Assembly (NCBI RefSeq): GCF_900112065.1
Contig: NZ_FOKE01000002.1
Location: forward strand, 494,513 to 558,512
Reading direction: 5' to 3'
DNA: 64,000 nt
Source: Cohnella sp. OV330
GTDB taxonomy: Bacteria; Bacillota; Bacilli; Paenibacillales; Paenibacillaceae
Within the stretch, counting starts at the first letter, position 1. Every line of letters starts with the position of its first letter. Both the position numbers and the translations under genes were made by a program. Shown one piece after another: positions 35,544 through 43,186 of this stretch. Below the pieces are notes generated by a model, which made no database searches, was not told the origin of the DNA, and was given only the letters and a program-made list of their open reading frames with translations.

Positions 35544-37409
35544 CTAATAAGGTCTGGCCTCGCCGATCCTCCGCTTCATGTCCGCATGCGCCGCGACCAC
35601 CCGCTCGCCTGCCGACACCTCCGGTACGCCCACGTTCCACCACGACTCGTAGCCGTCCGTATTCGTGCCGGGCAGCACGGAGATCTCGATCAGCGTCGTG
35701 ACCTGCTCCTCCCGGGCGCGCATCAGCGCCTCGCGGAGCGTCTCGGCCGAATCGGCCTTGTAGGCGGCCGCTCCCAGACTGCGGGCGTGCGCCGCGAAGT
35801 CCATCGGCATATACGCGCCGGTGTAGCGAGATGAGGATGGCTCGCGGTAGCGGAATTCGTTGCCGAAGCCGTCGCTGCCGTGCCCGCGCTGCAGGTTGTG
35901 GATGCATTGGAAGCCGTGGTTGTCGAACAGCAGGATCGTGAACTTGCGTCCCTCCTGCAGGCTCGTGACGAGCTCGGAGTGCAGCATCAGATAGCTGCCG
36001 TCGCCGACGAGCGCGTACACCTCGCGATCCGGCGCGGCCAGCGCCGCGCCGAAGGCGCCGCTCACCTCGTAGCCCATGCACGAGAAGCCGTATTCGAGAT
36101 GGTAGCCGTCCGGCGTGCCGGTCCGCCAAAGCCGCTGCAGGTCGCCGGGCAGGCTGCCTGCCGCGCATACGATGACCGCCTCGTCGCCGAGCGTCTCGTT
36201 GACGACGCCGAGCGCGCGCGTCTGCGCCAAGCCGTCCTCGCGCTCGAGCGCGTACAGCCGGTCGATCTCGGCGTTCCACAGCGCGCGGATATCCGCGATC
36301 TCGTCTGCGCCGTAAGCGGTGCGATAGCCGAGCGCGAACAGACGCTCAAGCAGCATCTCCAGCGCCCCCTTCGCATCGCCGATCCAGGCCGTGCCTTCCA
36401 GCTTGGCGGCGTCCAGGCCGTTGACGTTGATATTGAGAAAGGCTGCGCCCTCGCGGGCGAACGCGGACTTCGAGGCGGTCGTGAAGTCGGAGTAGCGGGT
36501 GCCGATGCCGATAATCAGGTCCGCCTCCTTCGCGAGCCGGTTCGCCGCGAGCCCGCCCGTCACGCCGATGCCGCCTACGTTGAGCGGATGGCTCCAGGGC
36601 AGCGAGCCGCGGCCCGCCTGCGTCTCGGCGACCGGGATGCCGAAGGCTTCCGCCAGCGCGGCCAGCGCCTCGGACGCGCCGGAATAGCGGACGCCGCCGC
36701 CGGCCACGATGAGCGGTCGCTTGGCCGCGGCCGCAAGACGGACGCAGCGCTCGATCGCCTCCGGGGCGGGCAAGGTGCGGTCGCGGTAATAAACGCGCTT
36801 CGCGAAAAAGGAAGCCGGATAGTCGTAGGCCTCGGCTTGCACGTCCTGCGGGAGCGCGAGCGTCACGGCGCCCGTCTCCGCCGGATCCGTCAGCACGCGC
36901 ATCGCGTTCAGCGCCGCGCTCATGAGCTGCTCCGGCCGGACGATCCGATCCCAGTAGCGGCTGACCGGCTTGAAGCAGTCCGTGGCGGACACGGTGTAGT
37001 CGCCCGGCGCCTCGATCTGCTGCAGCACCGGATCGGGCTGGCGGGACGCGAAGTTGTCGCCGGGCAGCAGAAGCAGCGGGATCCGGTTGACGGTCGCGGT
37101 GCCCGCCGCCGTCACCATGTTGAGCGCGCCCGGCCCGATCGAGGACGTGCAGGCGTAAATTTGCTTGCGGTTTTTCTGCTTGGCGTACGCGGTCGCGGCA
37201 TGGGCCATGCCCTGCTCGTTTTTGCCCTGCACGTAGGTCAGGCTGCCCGGGCTTCGCTCCAACGCTTCTCCGATGCCGGTCACGTTGCCATGGCCGAAGA
37301 TGCCCATAACGCCCGCCACGAACTTCGTCTCTACCCCGTCCTCGCTGATGTACTGCGCGTCCAGGAACCGGAGCAGCGCCTGCGCCATCGTCAGTCGGAT
37401 CGTTTCCAT
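35544..37409 (-). CDS. iolD: 3D-(3,5/4)-trihydroxycyclohexane-1,2-dione hydrolase IolD
   Basis: Thiamine-diphosphate enzyme that opens the ring of the diketo intermediate to 5-deoxy-glucuronate. The 621 residues have the three-domain ThDP fold: VMGIFGHGNVTGIGEAL and YVQGKNEQGMAHAATAYAK at the N-terminus, a central Rossmann-like domain from about 200, and the ThDP-binding motif GDGSYLML...N at about 467-495 (ending DNHGFQCI). It is the first gene of the operon, with GGAGG 9 bases before its ATG and a perfect LacI-type palindrome further upstream. Confidence 0.95.
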   Translation of the reverse strand: METIRLTMAQALLRFLDAQYISEDGVETKFVAGVMGIFGHGNVTGIGEALERSPGSLTYVQGKNEQGMAHAATAYAKQKNRKQIYACTSSIGPGALNMVTAAGTATVNRIPLLLLPGDNFASRQPDPVLQQIEAPGDYTVSATDCFKPVSRYWDRIVRPEQLMSAALNAMRVLTDPAETGAVTLALPQDVQAEAYDYPASFFAKRVYYRDRTLPAPEAIERCVRLAAAAKRPLIVAGGGVRYSGASEALAALAEAFGIPVAETQAGRGSLPWSHPLNVGGIGVTGGLAANRLAKEADLIIGIGTRYSDFTTASKSAFAREGAAFLNINVNGLDAAKLEGTAWIGDAKGALEMLLERLFALGYRTAYGADEIADIRALWNAEIDRLYALEREDGLAQTRALGVVNETLGDEAVIVCAAGSLPGDLQRLWRTGTPDGYHLEYGFSCMGYEVSGAFGAALAAPDREVYALVGDGSYLMLHSELVTSLQEGRKFTILLFDNHGFQCIHNLQRGHGSDGFGNEFRYREPSSSRYTGAYMPMDFAAHARSLGAAAYKADSAETLREALMRAREEQVTTLIEISVLPGTNTDGYESWWNVGVPEVSAGERVVAAHADMKRRIGEARPY

Positions 37410-37435
37410 AAGCCAAGTCCTCCAATCGTTTAATG

Positions 37436-37453
37436 GGATTAAGCGCTTAATCC
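37436..37453. promoter_or_regulatory. LacI-family operator in front of iolD
   Basis: GGATTAAGCGCTTAATCC is an 18-bp perfect palindrome, 27 bases before the iolD ATG. The AAGCGCTT centre is typical of LacI/GalR regulator operators. A possible promoter, TTGGAT and TAAACG 17 bases apart, has the operator in its spacer, which would suit repression; this pair is weak. A related site lies before the GH38-like gene. Confidence 0.8.
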
Positions 37454-37551
37454 AACAGGCGAGAAAAACGGTTGCGAAATCGCATTCGATCTCGCTCCGC
37501 CGCTATTCCGCACCGTGCTCTCGGCGTCTCCCCGCAGCCGGTCCGCCGCCT

Positions 37552-39702
37552 CTAGATCGGATTCGACCGCAGCTTCAGCCGGAAGCGGAATTTCCCGTCT
37601 TCCCCGTACCACATCGGGAAGTTGGTGCCCCAGATGTTGTTGTGCAGGTTAAAATGCCAGCCGCCGTCCAGCGTCGCGAACGTGCCGTCGAACTGAAGCA
37701 GCCTCCGCTGTCCGGGCGCCGCAAGCGCTGCATCCAGCGTCACGATGTCCGCCTCGCCGTCCGCTCCCCGGTAGTTCACGCCCGTGCCTACGGCATGCAG
37801 GTTGCGGTTGCCGCCTTGCACGACCTGCAGCGGCGACACGGCGCTACCCATTTTGTCCATCGTCCAGCGGTTCGGATTGCCGACCTGGAGTCCGCAGCCG
37901 AACCAGCTCGCCTCGGGCAGCCGGCTCGCGTCCTTGCCGAACCACTGCAGCGTCAGGCCGATCTCGTCCCTGTCGTCCGCGCCGAACGCATAAGTCAACT
38001 CCAGCTCCCGCGGCGCGCCGTACAGCGTCCACGATTCCTCGGGCATGCGCAGGCGTAGCACGTACCGCTCACCCGAAGTATCCGCCGCATGCCGAATGTC
38101 GACAATCGTAGGCCGGTAGGCCTTGTGGCTCGGCAGCGGGCGGACGAATTCGAAGCCGGGCTTGCCGAAGTCGGCGTCGGCCCAAGGATGGGTGACCGGC
38201 AGATTTTGCATGTACGTGCGAAAATAATGACCGTAGCTGTCCGTGCCGAACGTCTCGTACACGTAGGCGCCGACGCCTCCGCCCTCGCCTTCGGCGACCC
38301 ACTGCTTGCCGGCGCTGTCCGACAGATGCGAGAGCGAACCGTCGTCCGCAAAAGCGAGCTCGAACCCGCCGCTCTTGTACCGCTCGTGCGGGCGCCGCTC
38401 GGCGAAGCCGGCCGTATCCGTATCCGTATCCGTATCCGTATCCGTACGGCGCGGCTCCAGCTCGGCGAGCGCCGCCTCCGCTTCTACTCGGAGCGCCGAA
38501 GGCAGCGCCTGGACCGCTTGCTCGACATACGCGCGCTGCTCCGCCCAGGAGCGCTCGATCATGGCGTACGACCGCACGCTCTCTTCTCCTTCGAACAGCC
38601 CGGCCGAATGCTTGTCGAATTCGTCCATGGCGAACGCGCCGATGTAGGCGAACTTCGCGGGCTGGTCGTGCGGATCGACGATGTCTCGGCGGCGCGCCTC
38701 CATGAAGTCGGCCTTGGCATAGTTGCGAAAATCGGGCAGCCACTTCTTTACGTCCAGCCCCCACGTATGCTCCGCGGTGAGCAGCAGCGCCTCGTTTATC
38801 GCGCGGCAGGCAGCTTCGTCCGCCCGCAGCCTACCATTCGCCAGCCACTCGCCCCGCAGCCGCTGCAGCGTACGCAGCCTGGCGAGCTTCAGCGGATCGG
38901 TGCCGGCGCCGTGAATCCAAGTGTCCCCGATCTCCTCGCGGACGACCGGCAGCTTGCCGCGTACGGTCTCGAGCTGCAGCGCAAAGGCGTCCATCGTCGA
39001 GGCCAGCACCTGCGCGCCCGGATAGCGACGTTCGATGTCCCTGAACTGCTGGCGAATCTCCTCCGCATCCGGCGGTCCGCAGTTGTCGCCGGTATGGGCG
39101 AACAGCAGCGCGTCGCCCAGTCCCTCGACCTCCACCGCCTCGCCGTAATTGCCGGCGTAGTTGACGATGATCTCCGAGCCGTCTTCGGCCTGCCAGCGGA
39201 ACAAGCGAGGCACGTCGGGCCGCTTGGAAGCCGGATTGACGCCGAGATGCAGGTAACGCAGCCCTGCCTGCGCCATAAGCGGCACCATGCCGAGCGTATG
39301 CCCGGGGACGTCCGTCATCTTGGCCGCGACGGTCCGCTTGCCGAAGCGCTTATCCAGCTCGAGGCCGATCGCGAGACCGGCCTCGAACAACCCGGCGTCC
39401 ATCAGCTCGGTATGCGTCGTGAACGGCAGGCCGTGCCAGGCGATATGGCCTGCCGCGATCGCGCGCGCCATGCGCGCCTTGTCCTCGGGCCGCGCTTCGT
39501 CCAGATAGCGGCTAATCAGCCAGGAGCCGGTCGTCCATACGAAGCGCTCGGCGCCGCCTGCCGCCTCCAGCTGCTCGGCGAGCTCGATCGCCTTCGGTAT
39601 ATAGTCGTCCATGTACTGCCGGACGACCTGCTCCGCGAGGTGGGTGAATCCGATATCCAGATGCGTTTTGAAAATGACGTGCACGCGTTCGATTGGCGCC
39701 AC
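37552..39702 (-). CDS. GH38-like glycosidase (DUF5054 type)
   Basis: A 716-residue cytosolic protein. The N-terminus has VHVIFKTHLDIGFTHLAE, like the HxD start of alpha-mannosidase GH38 catalytic domains, then WTTGSWLI, HGLPFTTHTELMD and MTDVPGHTLGMVPLM. A helical middle (about 290-400) with HTWGLDVKKWLPDFRNY and a beta-rich C-terminal half follow. Proteins of this type are annotated as DUF5054; I know of no established substrate. The start is a GTG with AGGGGG 10 bases upstream. Residues near 428-438 are a Thr-Asp repeat encoded by five GTATCC units. The gene has its own operator-bearing upstream region and is not part of the iol transcript. Confidence 0.8.
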   Translation of the reverse strand: MAPIERVHVIFKTHLDIGFTHLAEQVVRQYMDDYIPKAIELAEQLEAAGGAERFVWTTGSWLISRYLDEARPEDKARMARAIAAGHIAWHGLPFTTHTELMDAGLFEAGLAIGLELDKRFGKRTVAAKMTDVPGHTLGMVPLMAQAGLRYLHLGVNPASKRPDVPRLFRWQAEDGSEIIVNYAGNYGEAVEVEGLGDALLFAHTGDNCGPPDAEEIRQQFRDIERRYPGAQVLASTMDAFALQLETVRGKLPVVREEIGDTWIHGAGTDPLKLARLRTLQRLRGEWLANGRLRADEAACRAINEALLLTAEHTWGLDVKKWLPDFRNYAKADFMEARRRDIVDPHDQPAKFAYIGAFAMDEFDKHSAGLFEGEESVRSYAMIERSWAEQRAYVEQAVQALPSALRVEAEAALAELEPRRTDTDTDTDTDTAGFAERRPHERYKSGGFELAFADDGSLSHLSDSAGKQWVAEGEGGGVGAYVYETFGTDSYGHYFRTYMQNLPVTHPWADADFGKPGFEFVRPLPSHKAYRPTIVDIRHAADTSGERYVLRLRMPEESWTLYGAPRELELTYAFGADDRDEIGLTLQWFGKDASRLPEASWFGCGLQVGNPNRWTMDKMGSAVSPLQVVQGGNRNLHAVGTGVNYRGADGEADIVTLDAALAAPGQRRLLQFDGTFATLDGGWHFNLHNNIWGTNFPMWYGEDGKFRFRLKLRSNPI
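38414..38443. repeat. Hexanucleotide microsatellite (GTATCC)5
   Basis: Five perfect copies of GTATCC inside the GH38-like gene. On the coding strand they encode alternating Asp and Thr at a domain boundary. A gain or loss of units keeps the frame. Confidence 0.95.
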
Positions 39703-39763
39703 CGCCGCATTCCCCCTGCAACGTTTAGATTACTTCCTCTACTTTAAACGATAATCCCAAAAG

Positions 39764-39779
39764 GGTAAAGCGCTTAACC
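39764..39779. promoter_or_regulatory. LacI-family operator in front of the GH38-like gene
   Basis: GGTAAAGCGCTTAACC is a 16-base palindrome with one mismatched pair, sharing the AAGCGCTT core with the site before iolD. It lies 62 bases upstream of the GH38-like start and 107 bases past the lacI-type gene stop. Confidence 0.75.
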
Positions 39780-39885
39780 TAATATTAAAAAAGAGCCCCG
39801 CCGTTTTCAACTCTAAAAAAGCGACATGGCTTCGGATGCCTTCTGCGGACAGCCGGAGCGCACTCCAGGCTTCCGCGATTCCTCA

Positions 39886-40908
39886 TTAATCGAGCTCCGC
39901 CGTGCCCGGCATGGCCGTCGACTCGCGCTCGACGAGCTCCGGCTGCATGACGATCCGCTGAGGAACGAGGCCGGCGCTCTCCTGCCCGCTTCCGATCAGC
40001 AGCTCAAAAGCCAGCTTCACCATCTGCTCGATCGGCTGTGCGATCGTCGTCAGCAGCGGATTGGTCGCCGTCGAGAGCAGCGTGTTGTCGTAGCCGACGA
40101 CGGACAGCTCGGCAGGTACGCTGATTCCGGCTTCCCGCGCCGCTTGGAGCGCCCCGACCGCCAACAGCTCGTTGCTGCAGAACACCGCCGTCGGCCGGTC
40201 CTCGCGCCGCAGCAATTCGAGCGTAGCTCGTTTGCCGTCCTCGATGCTGGAGGCGCAGGGCAGGATGTCGCGGTCTTCGAGCCGGATGCCGGCCTCGAAC
40301 AGCGAGAAGCGGAAACCCCGCACCCGCTCCTGGCTGCTGCTCACCTTCAAGTCCTCGGCGAGCACCGCCATCCGGCGGTGGCCCAGCGCGAGCAGATGCG
40401 CGGCGGCGAGCGTCGCGCCCCGGAAGTCGTCGGTGGCGACGCCGCTCACCGGCAAGCCCTGCACCTCGCGGGCGATCGTGACTGTCGGCAGCGGCTTCTC
40501 GGCCAGCTGCGCCAATATATCCGCGCCACCGCCGGTGCCGATGAGAATGCCGTCGACGCTTTTCTGCTCCAGCAGCCGAATATACGCCAGCACGCGTTCG
40601 TCCTGATTGTCCGTGCTGCACGTGATGACGCTGTATCCCGCCGAATGGGCGATATCCTCGACCGCCCGCGCGATTTCCGCGAAAAACGGGTTGGCGACGT
40701 CCGGGATGAGCAGTCCGAGCGTATACGTCTTCTTGCCCGTCAGCGCCGACGCGATGACGCTCGGCTGGTAGTTTAGCCGCTCCATCACTTTCAATATTTC
40801 TTCGCGTTTCTTCTTGCCGATCTTGCCTTTGCCGTTGATGGCATTGGAGACGGAAGCGATCGATACGCCCGCCTCTCTGGCGACATCGTATATCGTAGTC
40901 GGTTTCAT
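39886..40908 (-). CDS. LacI/GalR family transcriptional regulator
   Basis: DNA-binding repressor of 340 residues. The helix-turn-helix is TIYDVAREAGVSIASVSNAING at 4-25, followed by the hinge with NYQPSVIASALTGKKT. The periplasmic-binding-protein-like effector domain shows LGLLIPDVANPFFAEIARAVED, DGILIGTG, VSGVATDDFRGA, AVFCSNELLAVGALQAAREAG and VVGYDNTLLST. The start has no strong RBS in view. It lies next to the GH38-like gene and 2.5 kb upstream of iolD, both with matching palindromes, so I infer it controls them. Bacillus iol genes use the DeoR-type IolR instead; no such gene is here. Confidence 0.92.
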   Translation of the reverse strand: MKPTTIYDVAREAGVSIASVSNAINGKGKIGKKKREEILKVMERLNYQPSVIASALTGKKTYTLGLLIPDVANPFFAEIARAVEDIAHSAGYSVITCSTDNQDERVLAYIRLLEQKSVDGILIGTGGGADILAQLAEKPLPTVTIAREVQGLPVSGVATDDFRGATLAAAHLLALGHRRMAVLAEDLKVSSSQERVRGFRFSLFEAGIRLEDRDILPCASSIEDGKRATLELLRREDRPTAVFCSNELLAVGALQAAREAGISVPAELSVVGYDNTLLSTATNPLLTTIAQPIEQMVKLAFELLIGSGQESAGLVPQRIVMQPELVERESTAMPGTAELD

Positions 40909-41106
40909 AGACGCAGCCCCACTTCAATCGAATCAGAAAAGCGCGCAAGGCGCGCGCCTAGGGCTATTATCCGATGTCGGAGCCGTCATTGCAATCGGTG
41001 CCGAAGCTCTCGCGCAAGGTTAGTCTCCAGGTTCGGGAGTTCTGCGCCTCTCACGCCCCCCGCCCCGCCGTCGGACATCCTTACTGTCTTCGCAACCGCC
41101 GTCCCC

Positions 41107-41297
41107 GAAATAGCTGCATTTTTGCATCTACTTTCTCCGTTAAACCAGGGCCGGTCGCGATAAGCGCAAATATGCAGTTATTTTTGTTACTGGTGGCGCA
41201 TGGGACCGGATTGGACAGAAATAGATGCATTTTTGCAGTTATCGGTTCCAAAGCGCTCGGATCGGTCAGAAATAAATGTATATTTGCAGCTATTTAA
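41107..41297. repeat. Four-unit TGCA repeat array, copy B
   Basis: Cores lie at 41115-41126, 41165-41176, 41226-41237 and 41277-41288, spaced 50, 61 and 51. Flanks show reverse, reverse, forward, forward order, the same as in copy A at 26060-26252. The two arrays also share a stretch next to unit 1 (CATCTAnTTTnTCCGTT). The last unit runs right up to the stop of the GH110-like gene, and the spacer continues to the lacI-type gene start. Confidence 0.85.
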
Positions 41298-43039
41298 TCT
41301 GTCGAAACTATAAACCGGTTGTCCCGAACGTCCGTATCCGCGCAATCGCTCATCCGAATCGTCTCCTCGATCGCGCCGAAGCCGCCGCCTGGTACCGCCG
41401 CCGCCCGAATCTCGTTGTCCCTAAAAGAAACGCCTGCCGCTCCCTTCGCCTTTAGCACGACGGCCTCCCGCGTCTCGAAGCGATTGCCTTCGATACGGAT
41501 GTGACGGTGTACCGGCCGCGCCGCGTCCGGCACGTCGACCGCCGGCGTGATGGCGATCGCCGGGCACTCGGCGTCTCCGCATTCGACGAACCGATTGTCC
41601 CGGATCGTCAGGTCATGTACCGGACCCGACTCGAACCAGGACGACGCGTCCCCTTCGATCAGGATGGCGTTCATCCGCATCCGCTCGAACGTATTGCCTT
41701 CGATCGTCGCCTTGCGGCGCGTCGTGATCAGGATGCCTCGCGTCGGAATGCGGGCGAAGCGGTTGCCGGCGATGCGCACCTCCGGCGTCCAAGTCACGTT
41801 CTCGACGACATCCCCCGGCTCGCTATCATCCACAGCCGGTGCGTGCTCCGCCAATATCAGTCTTATTGTCCGGTCGTCGATCCGCTCCACTGAATGCACC
41901 CGGCCGGTTCCGAACGCCGTTAGCGTGCGGCGCCTCGCGAACTCGATCTCGTCGCCGGCCCGAAACGCCTCGAAGCCGTAGCTCTGCGGATGCATGAACC
42001 GCACTTCCACCGCGTTCGGCGACGGCCTGTCCACGATTTGCAAATACGTGCCGTGGATGTTAATCGCGTCGTCGTGAGCGCCGGCAAACCGGGAGTCCGC
42101 GATCTCGATCCGGCCCCGGCAGCCCATCAGATGGATACAGTCCGCGAAGGCTGCGACGGTCCTGCCCGTCTCTGCACGCGGCGCAAGCGCCATCCGCAAA
42201 AAAGTTAAGTTCTCGCTGAACTGCCCCACGATGCCCAGCCCGTGCATAAAGTGCATGCCTACGCCTTCCATGACGACATCGCGGCTGTCCAGCAGGAAAG
42301 CGCCGACCTGGTCGCGGATGCCGTCGCGGCTCTGCAGGACATAGCCGGGTTCTATCCCTGCCAGCACCTTGACCGCAGACGCCGCATCGCCGAAGCCCAG
42401 CCGAACCAGACCCGGCTCGATCGACTCCGCCTTCGTCGCCGCCTCGATCAGATTGTCGATACGCCAGGTCGTATCGCGCGCCGGATCGTATGCCTGCATC
42501 GGTCCCTCGCGGAACCGCCAGCCCTTTCCGATCCAATAGAGCTTGCCGTCCTCCACGACACAGCGTGAATCCGCATGAATCTCCAGCTCGATCCAGTCGT
42601 CGCCGACGCCCGTCACCTTCGCCTCCGTCACCGTCGGCTCCGCGTAATCCATGTGCAAGTTACGAATCGCGATCCGTTCGCAACCGTCCAGCGCGAGCAT
42701 CGTCTGCTTGCCGTGAAAGACGAATAGCGCCCCATCGCCGTCCAGCGTCAGATCGCGCACGCCGTTCATATAGATGCCGATCGTCTTCGTAATGTCCGGA
42801 TTCTCCGTCTCGCTGGCCGTGTTCGTGATGAAATAAGGCACGCGAGCGGCTTCCTCGGCATAAAAATCGTATCGGCCCGGCCCGCATGTCAGAAGCGCCG
42901 GTCCCCCCGCGCTTGCAGCCGCCGCGATCGCCCGCCGCATCGCGGACACCGTATCCTCGCCGGAATCCGCCCGCGCGCCGAAGTCTTCGAGCCGCCATAC
43001 CGTCGGCTCCGCGCCCGCCTGTTGTTCCGTATCGCGCAT
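41294..43039 (-). CDS. Right-handed beta-helix glycosidase, GH110-like (alpha-1,3-galactosidase type)
   Basis: A 581-residue protein without signal peptide. It starts with a pectate-lyase-like cap (WRLEDFGARADSGEDTVSAMRRAI) and continues as a right-handed parallel beta-helix with many rungs such as VRIAGNRFARI, ATIEGNTFERM and LTIRDNRFVEC. The stretch FADCIHLMGCRGRIEIADSRFAGAHDDAINIHGTYLQI (about 300-336) closely resembles the catalytic region of GH110 alpha-1,3-galactosidases, with the Asp-Asp of AHDDAINIHG. It is the last gene downstream of the sugar ABC transporter, after a hairpin, suggesting that the imported glycan carries alpha-galactosyl caps. Confidence 0.8.
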   Translation of the reverse strand: MRDTEQQAGAEPTVWRLEDFGARADSGEDTVSAMRRAIAAAASAGGPALLTCGPGRYDFYAEEAARVPYFITNTASETENPDITKTIGIYMNGVRDLTLDGDGALFVFHGKQTMLALDGCERIAIRNLHMDYAEPTVTEAKVTGVGDDWIELEIHADSRCVVEDGKLYWIGKGWRFREGPMQAYDPARDTTWRIDNLIEAATKAESIEPGLVRLGFGDAASAVKVLAGIEPGYVLQSRDGIRDQVGAFLLDSRDVVMEGVGMHFMHGLGIVGQFSENLTFLRMALAPRAETGRTVAAFADCIHLMGCRGRIEIADSRFAGAHDDAINIHGTYLQIVDRPSPNAVEVRFMHPQSYGFEAFRAGDEIEFARRRTLTAFGTGRVHSVERIDDRTIRLILAEHAPAVDDSEPGDVVENVTWTPEVRIAGNRFARIPTRGILITTRRKATIEGNTFERMRMNAILIEGDASSWFESGPVHDLTIRDNRFVECGDAECPAIAITPAVDVPDAARPVHRHIRIEGNRFETREAVVLKAKGAAGVSFRDNEIRAAAVPGGGFGAIEETIRMSDCADTDVRDNRFIVSTD

Positions 43040-43080
43040 GATTCTCCCCCTGCTCCTTCAAGCTCTTCGCGCACAAGCAA

Positions 43081-43115
43081 GGAAATGCCCGGCCGGCTAC
43101 CCGGCAGGCATTTCC
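43081..43115 (-). terminator. Hairpin between the binding protein and GH110-like genes
   Basis: GGAAATGCC (43081-43089) pairs with GGCATTTCC (43107-43115), with CCGG pairs inside. The T tract after it is poor, so it may act as an RNA-processing or stabilising hairpin that raises binding protein expression rather than as a full stop. Confidence 0.55.
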
Positions 43116-43186
43116 TCAAGTTTATCTCAAGCTTCCTCTTGCTTTCCTCTAGCACTCTAGCATTCCGTAAGCCCTACTTCAACCGC

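Noticed and set aside
35880..37433. Open frame of 517 codons opposite iolD
   Set aside because: It is the antisense frame of a well-conserved ThDP enzyme and also runs into the operator region.
38089..39747. Open frame opposite the GH38-like gene
   Set aside because: It is an Arg/Leu-rich shadow frame; the minus-strand gene has HxD and other family motifs.
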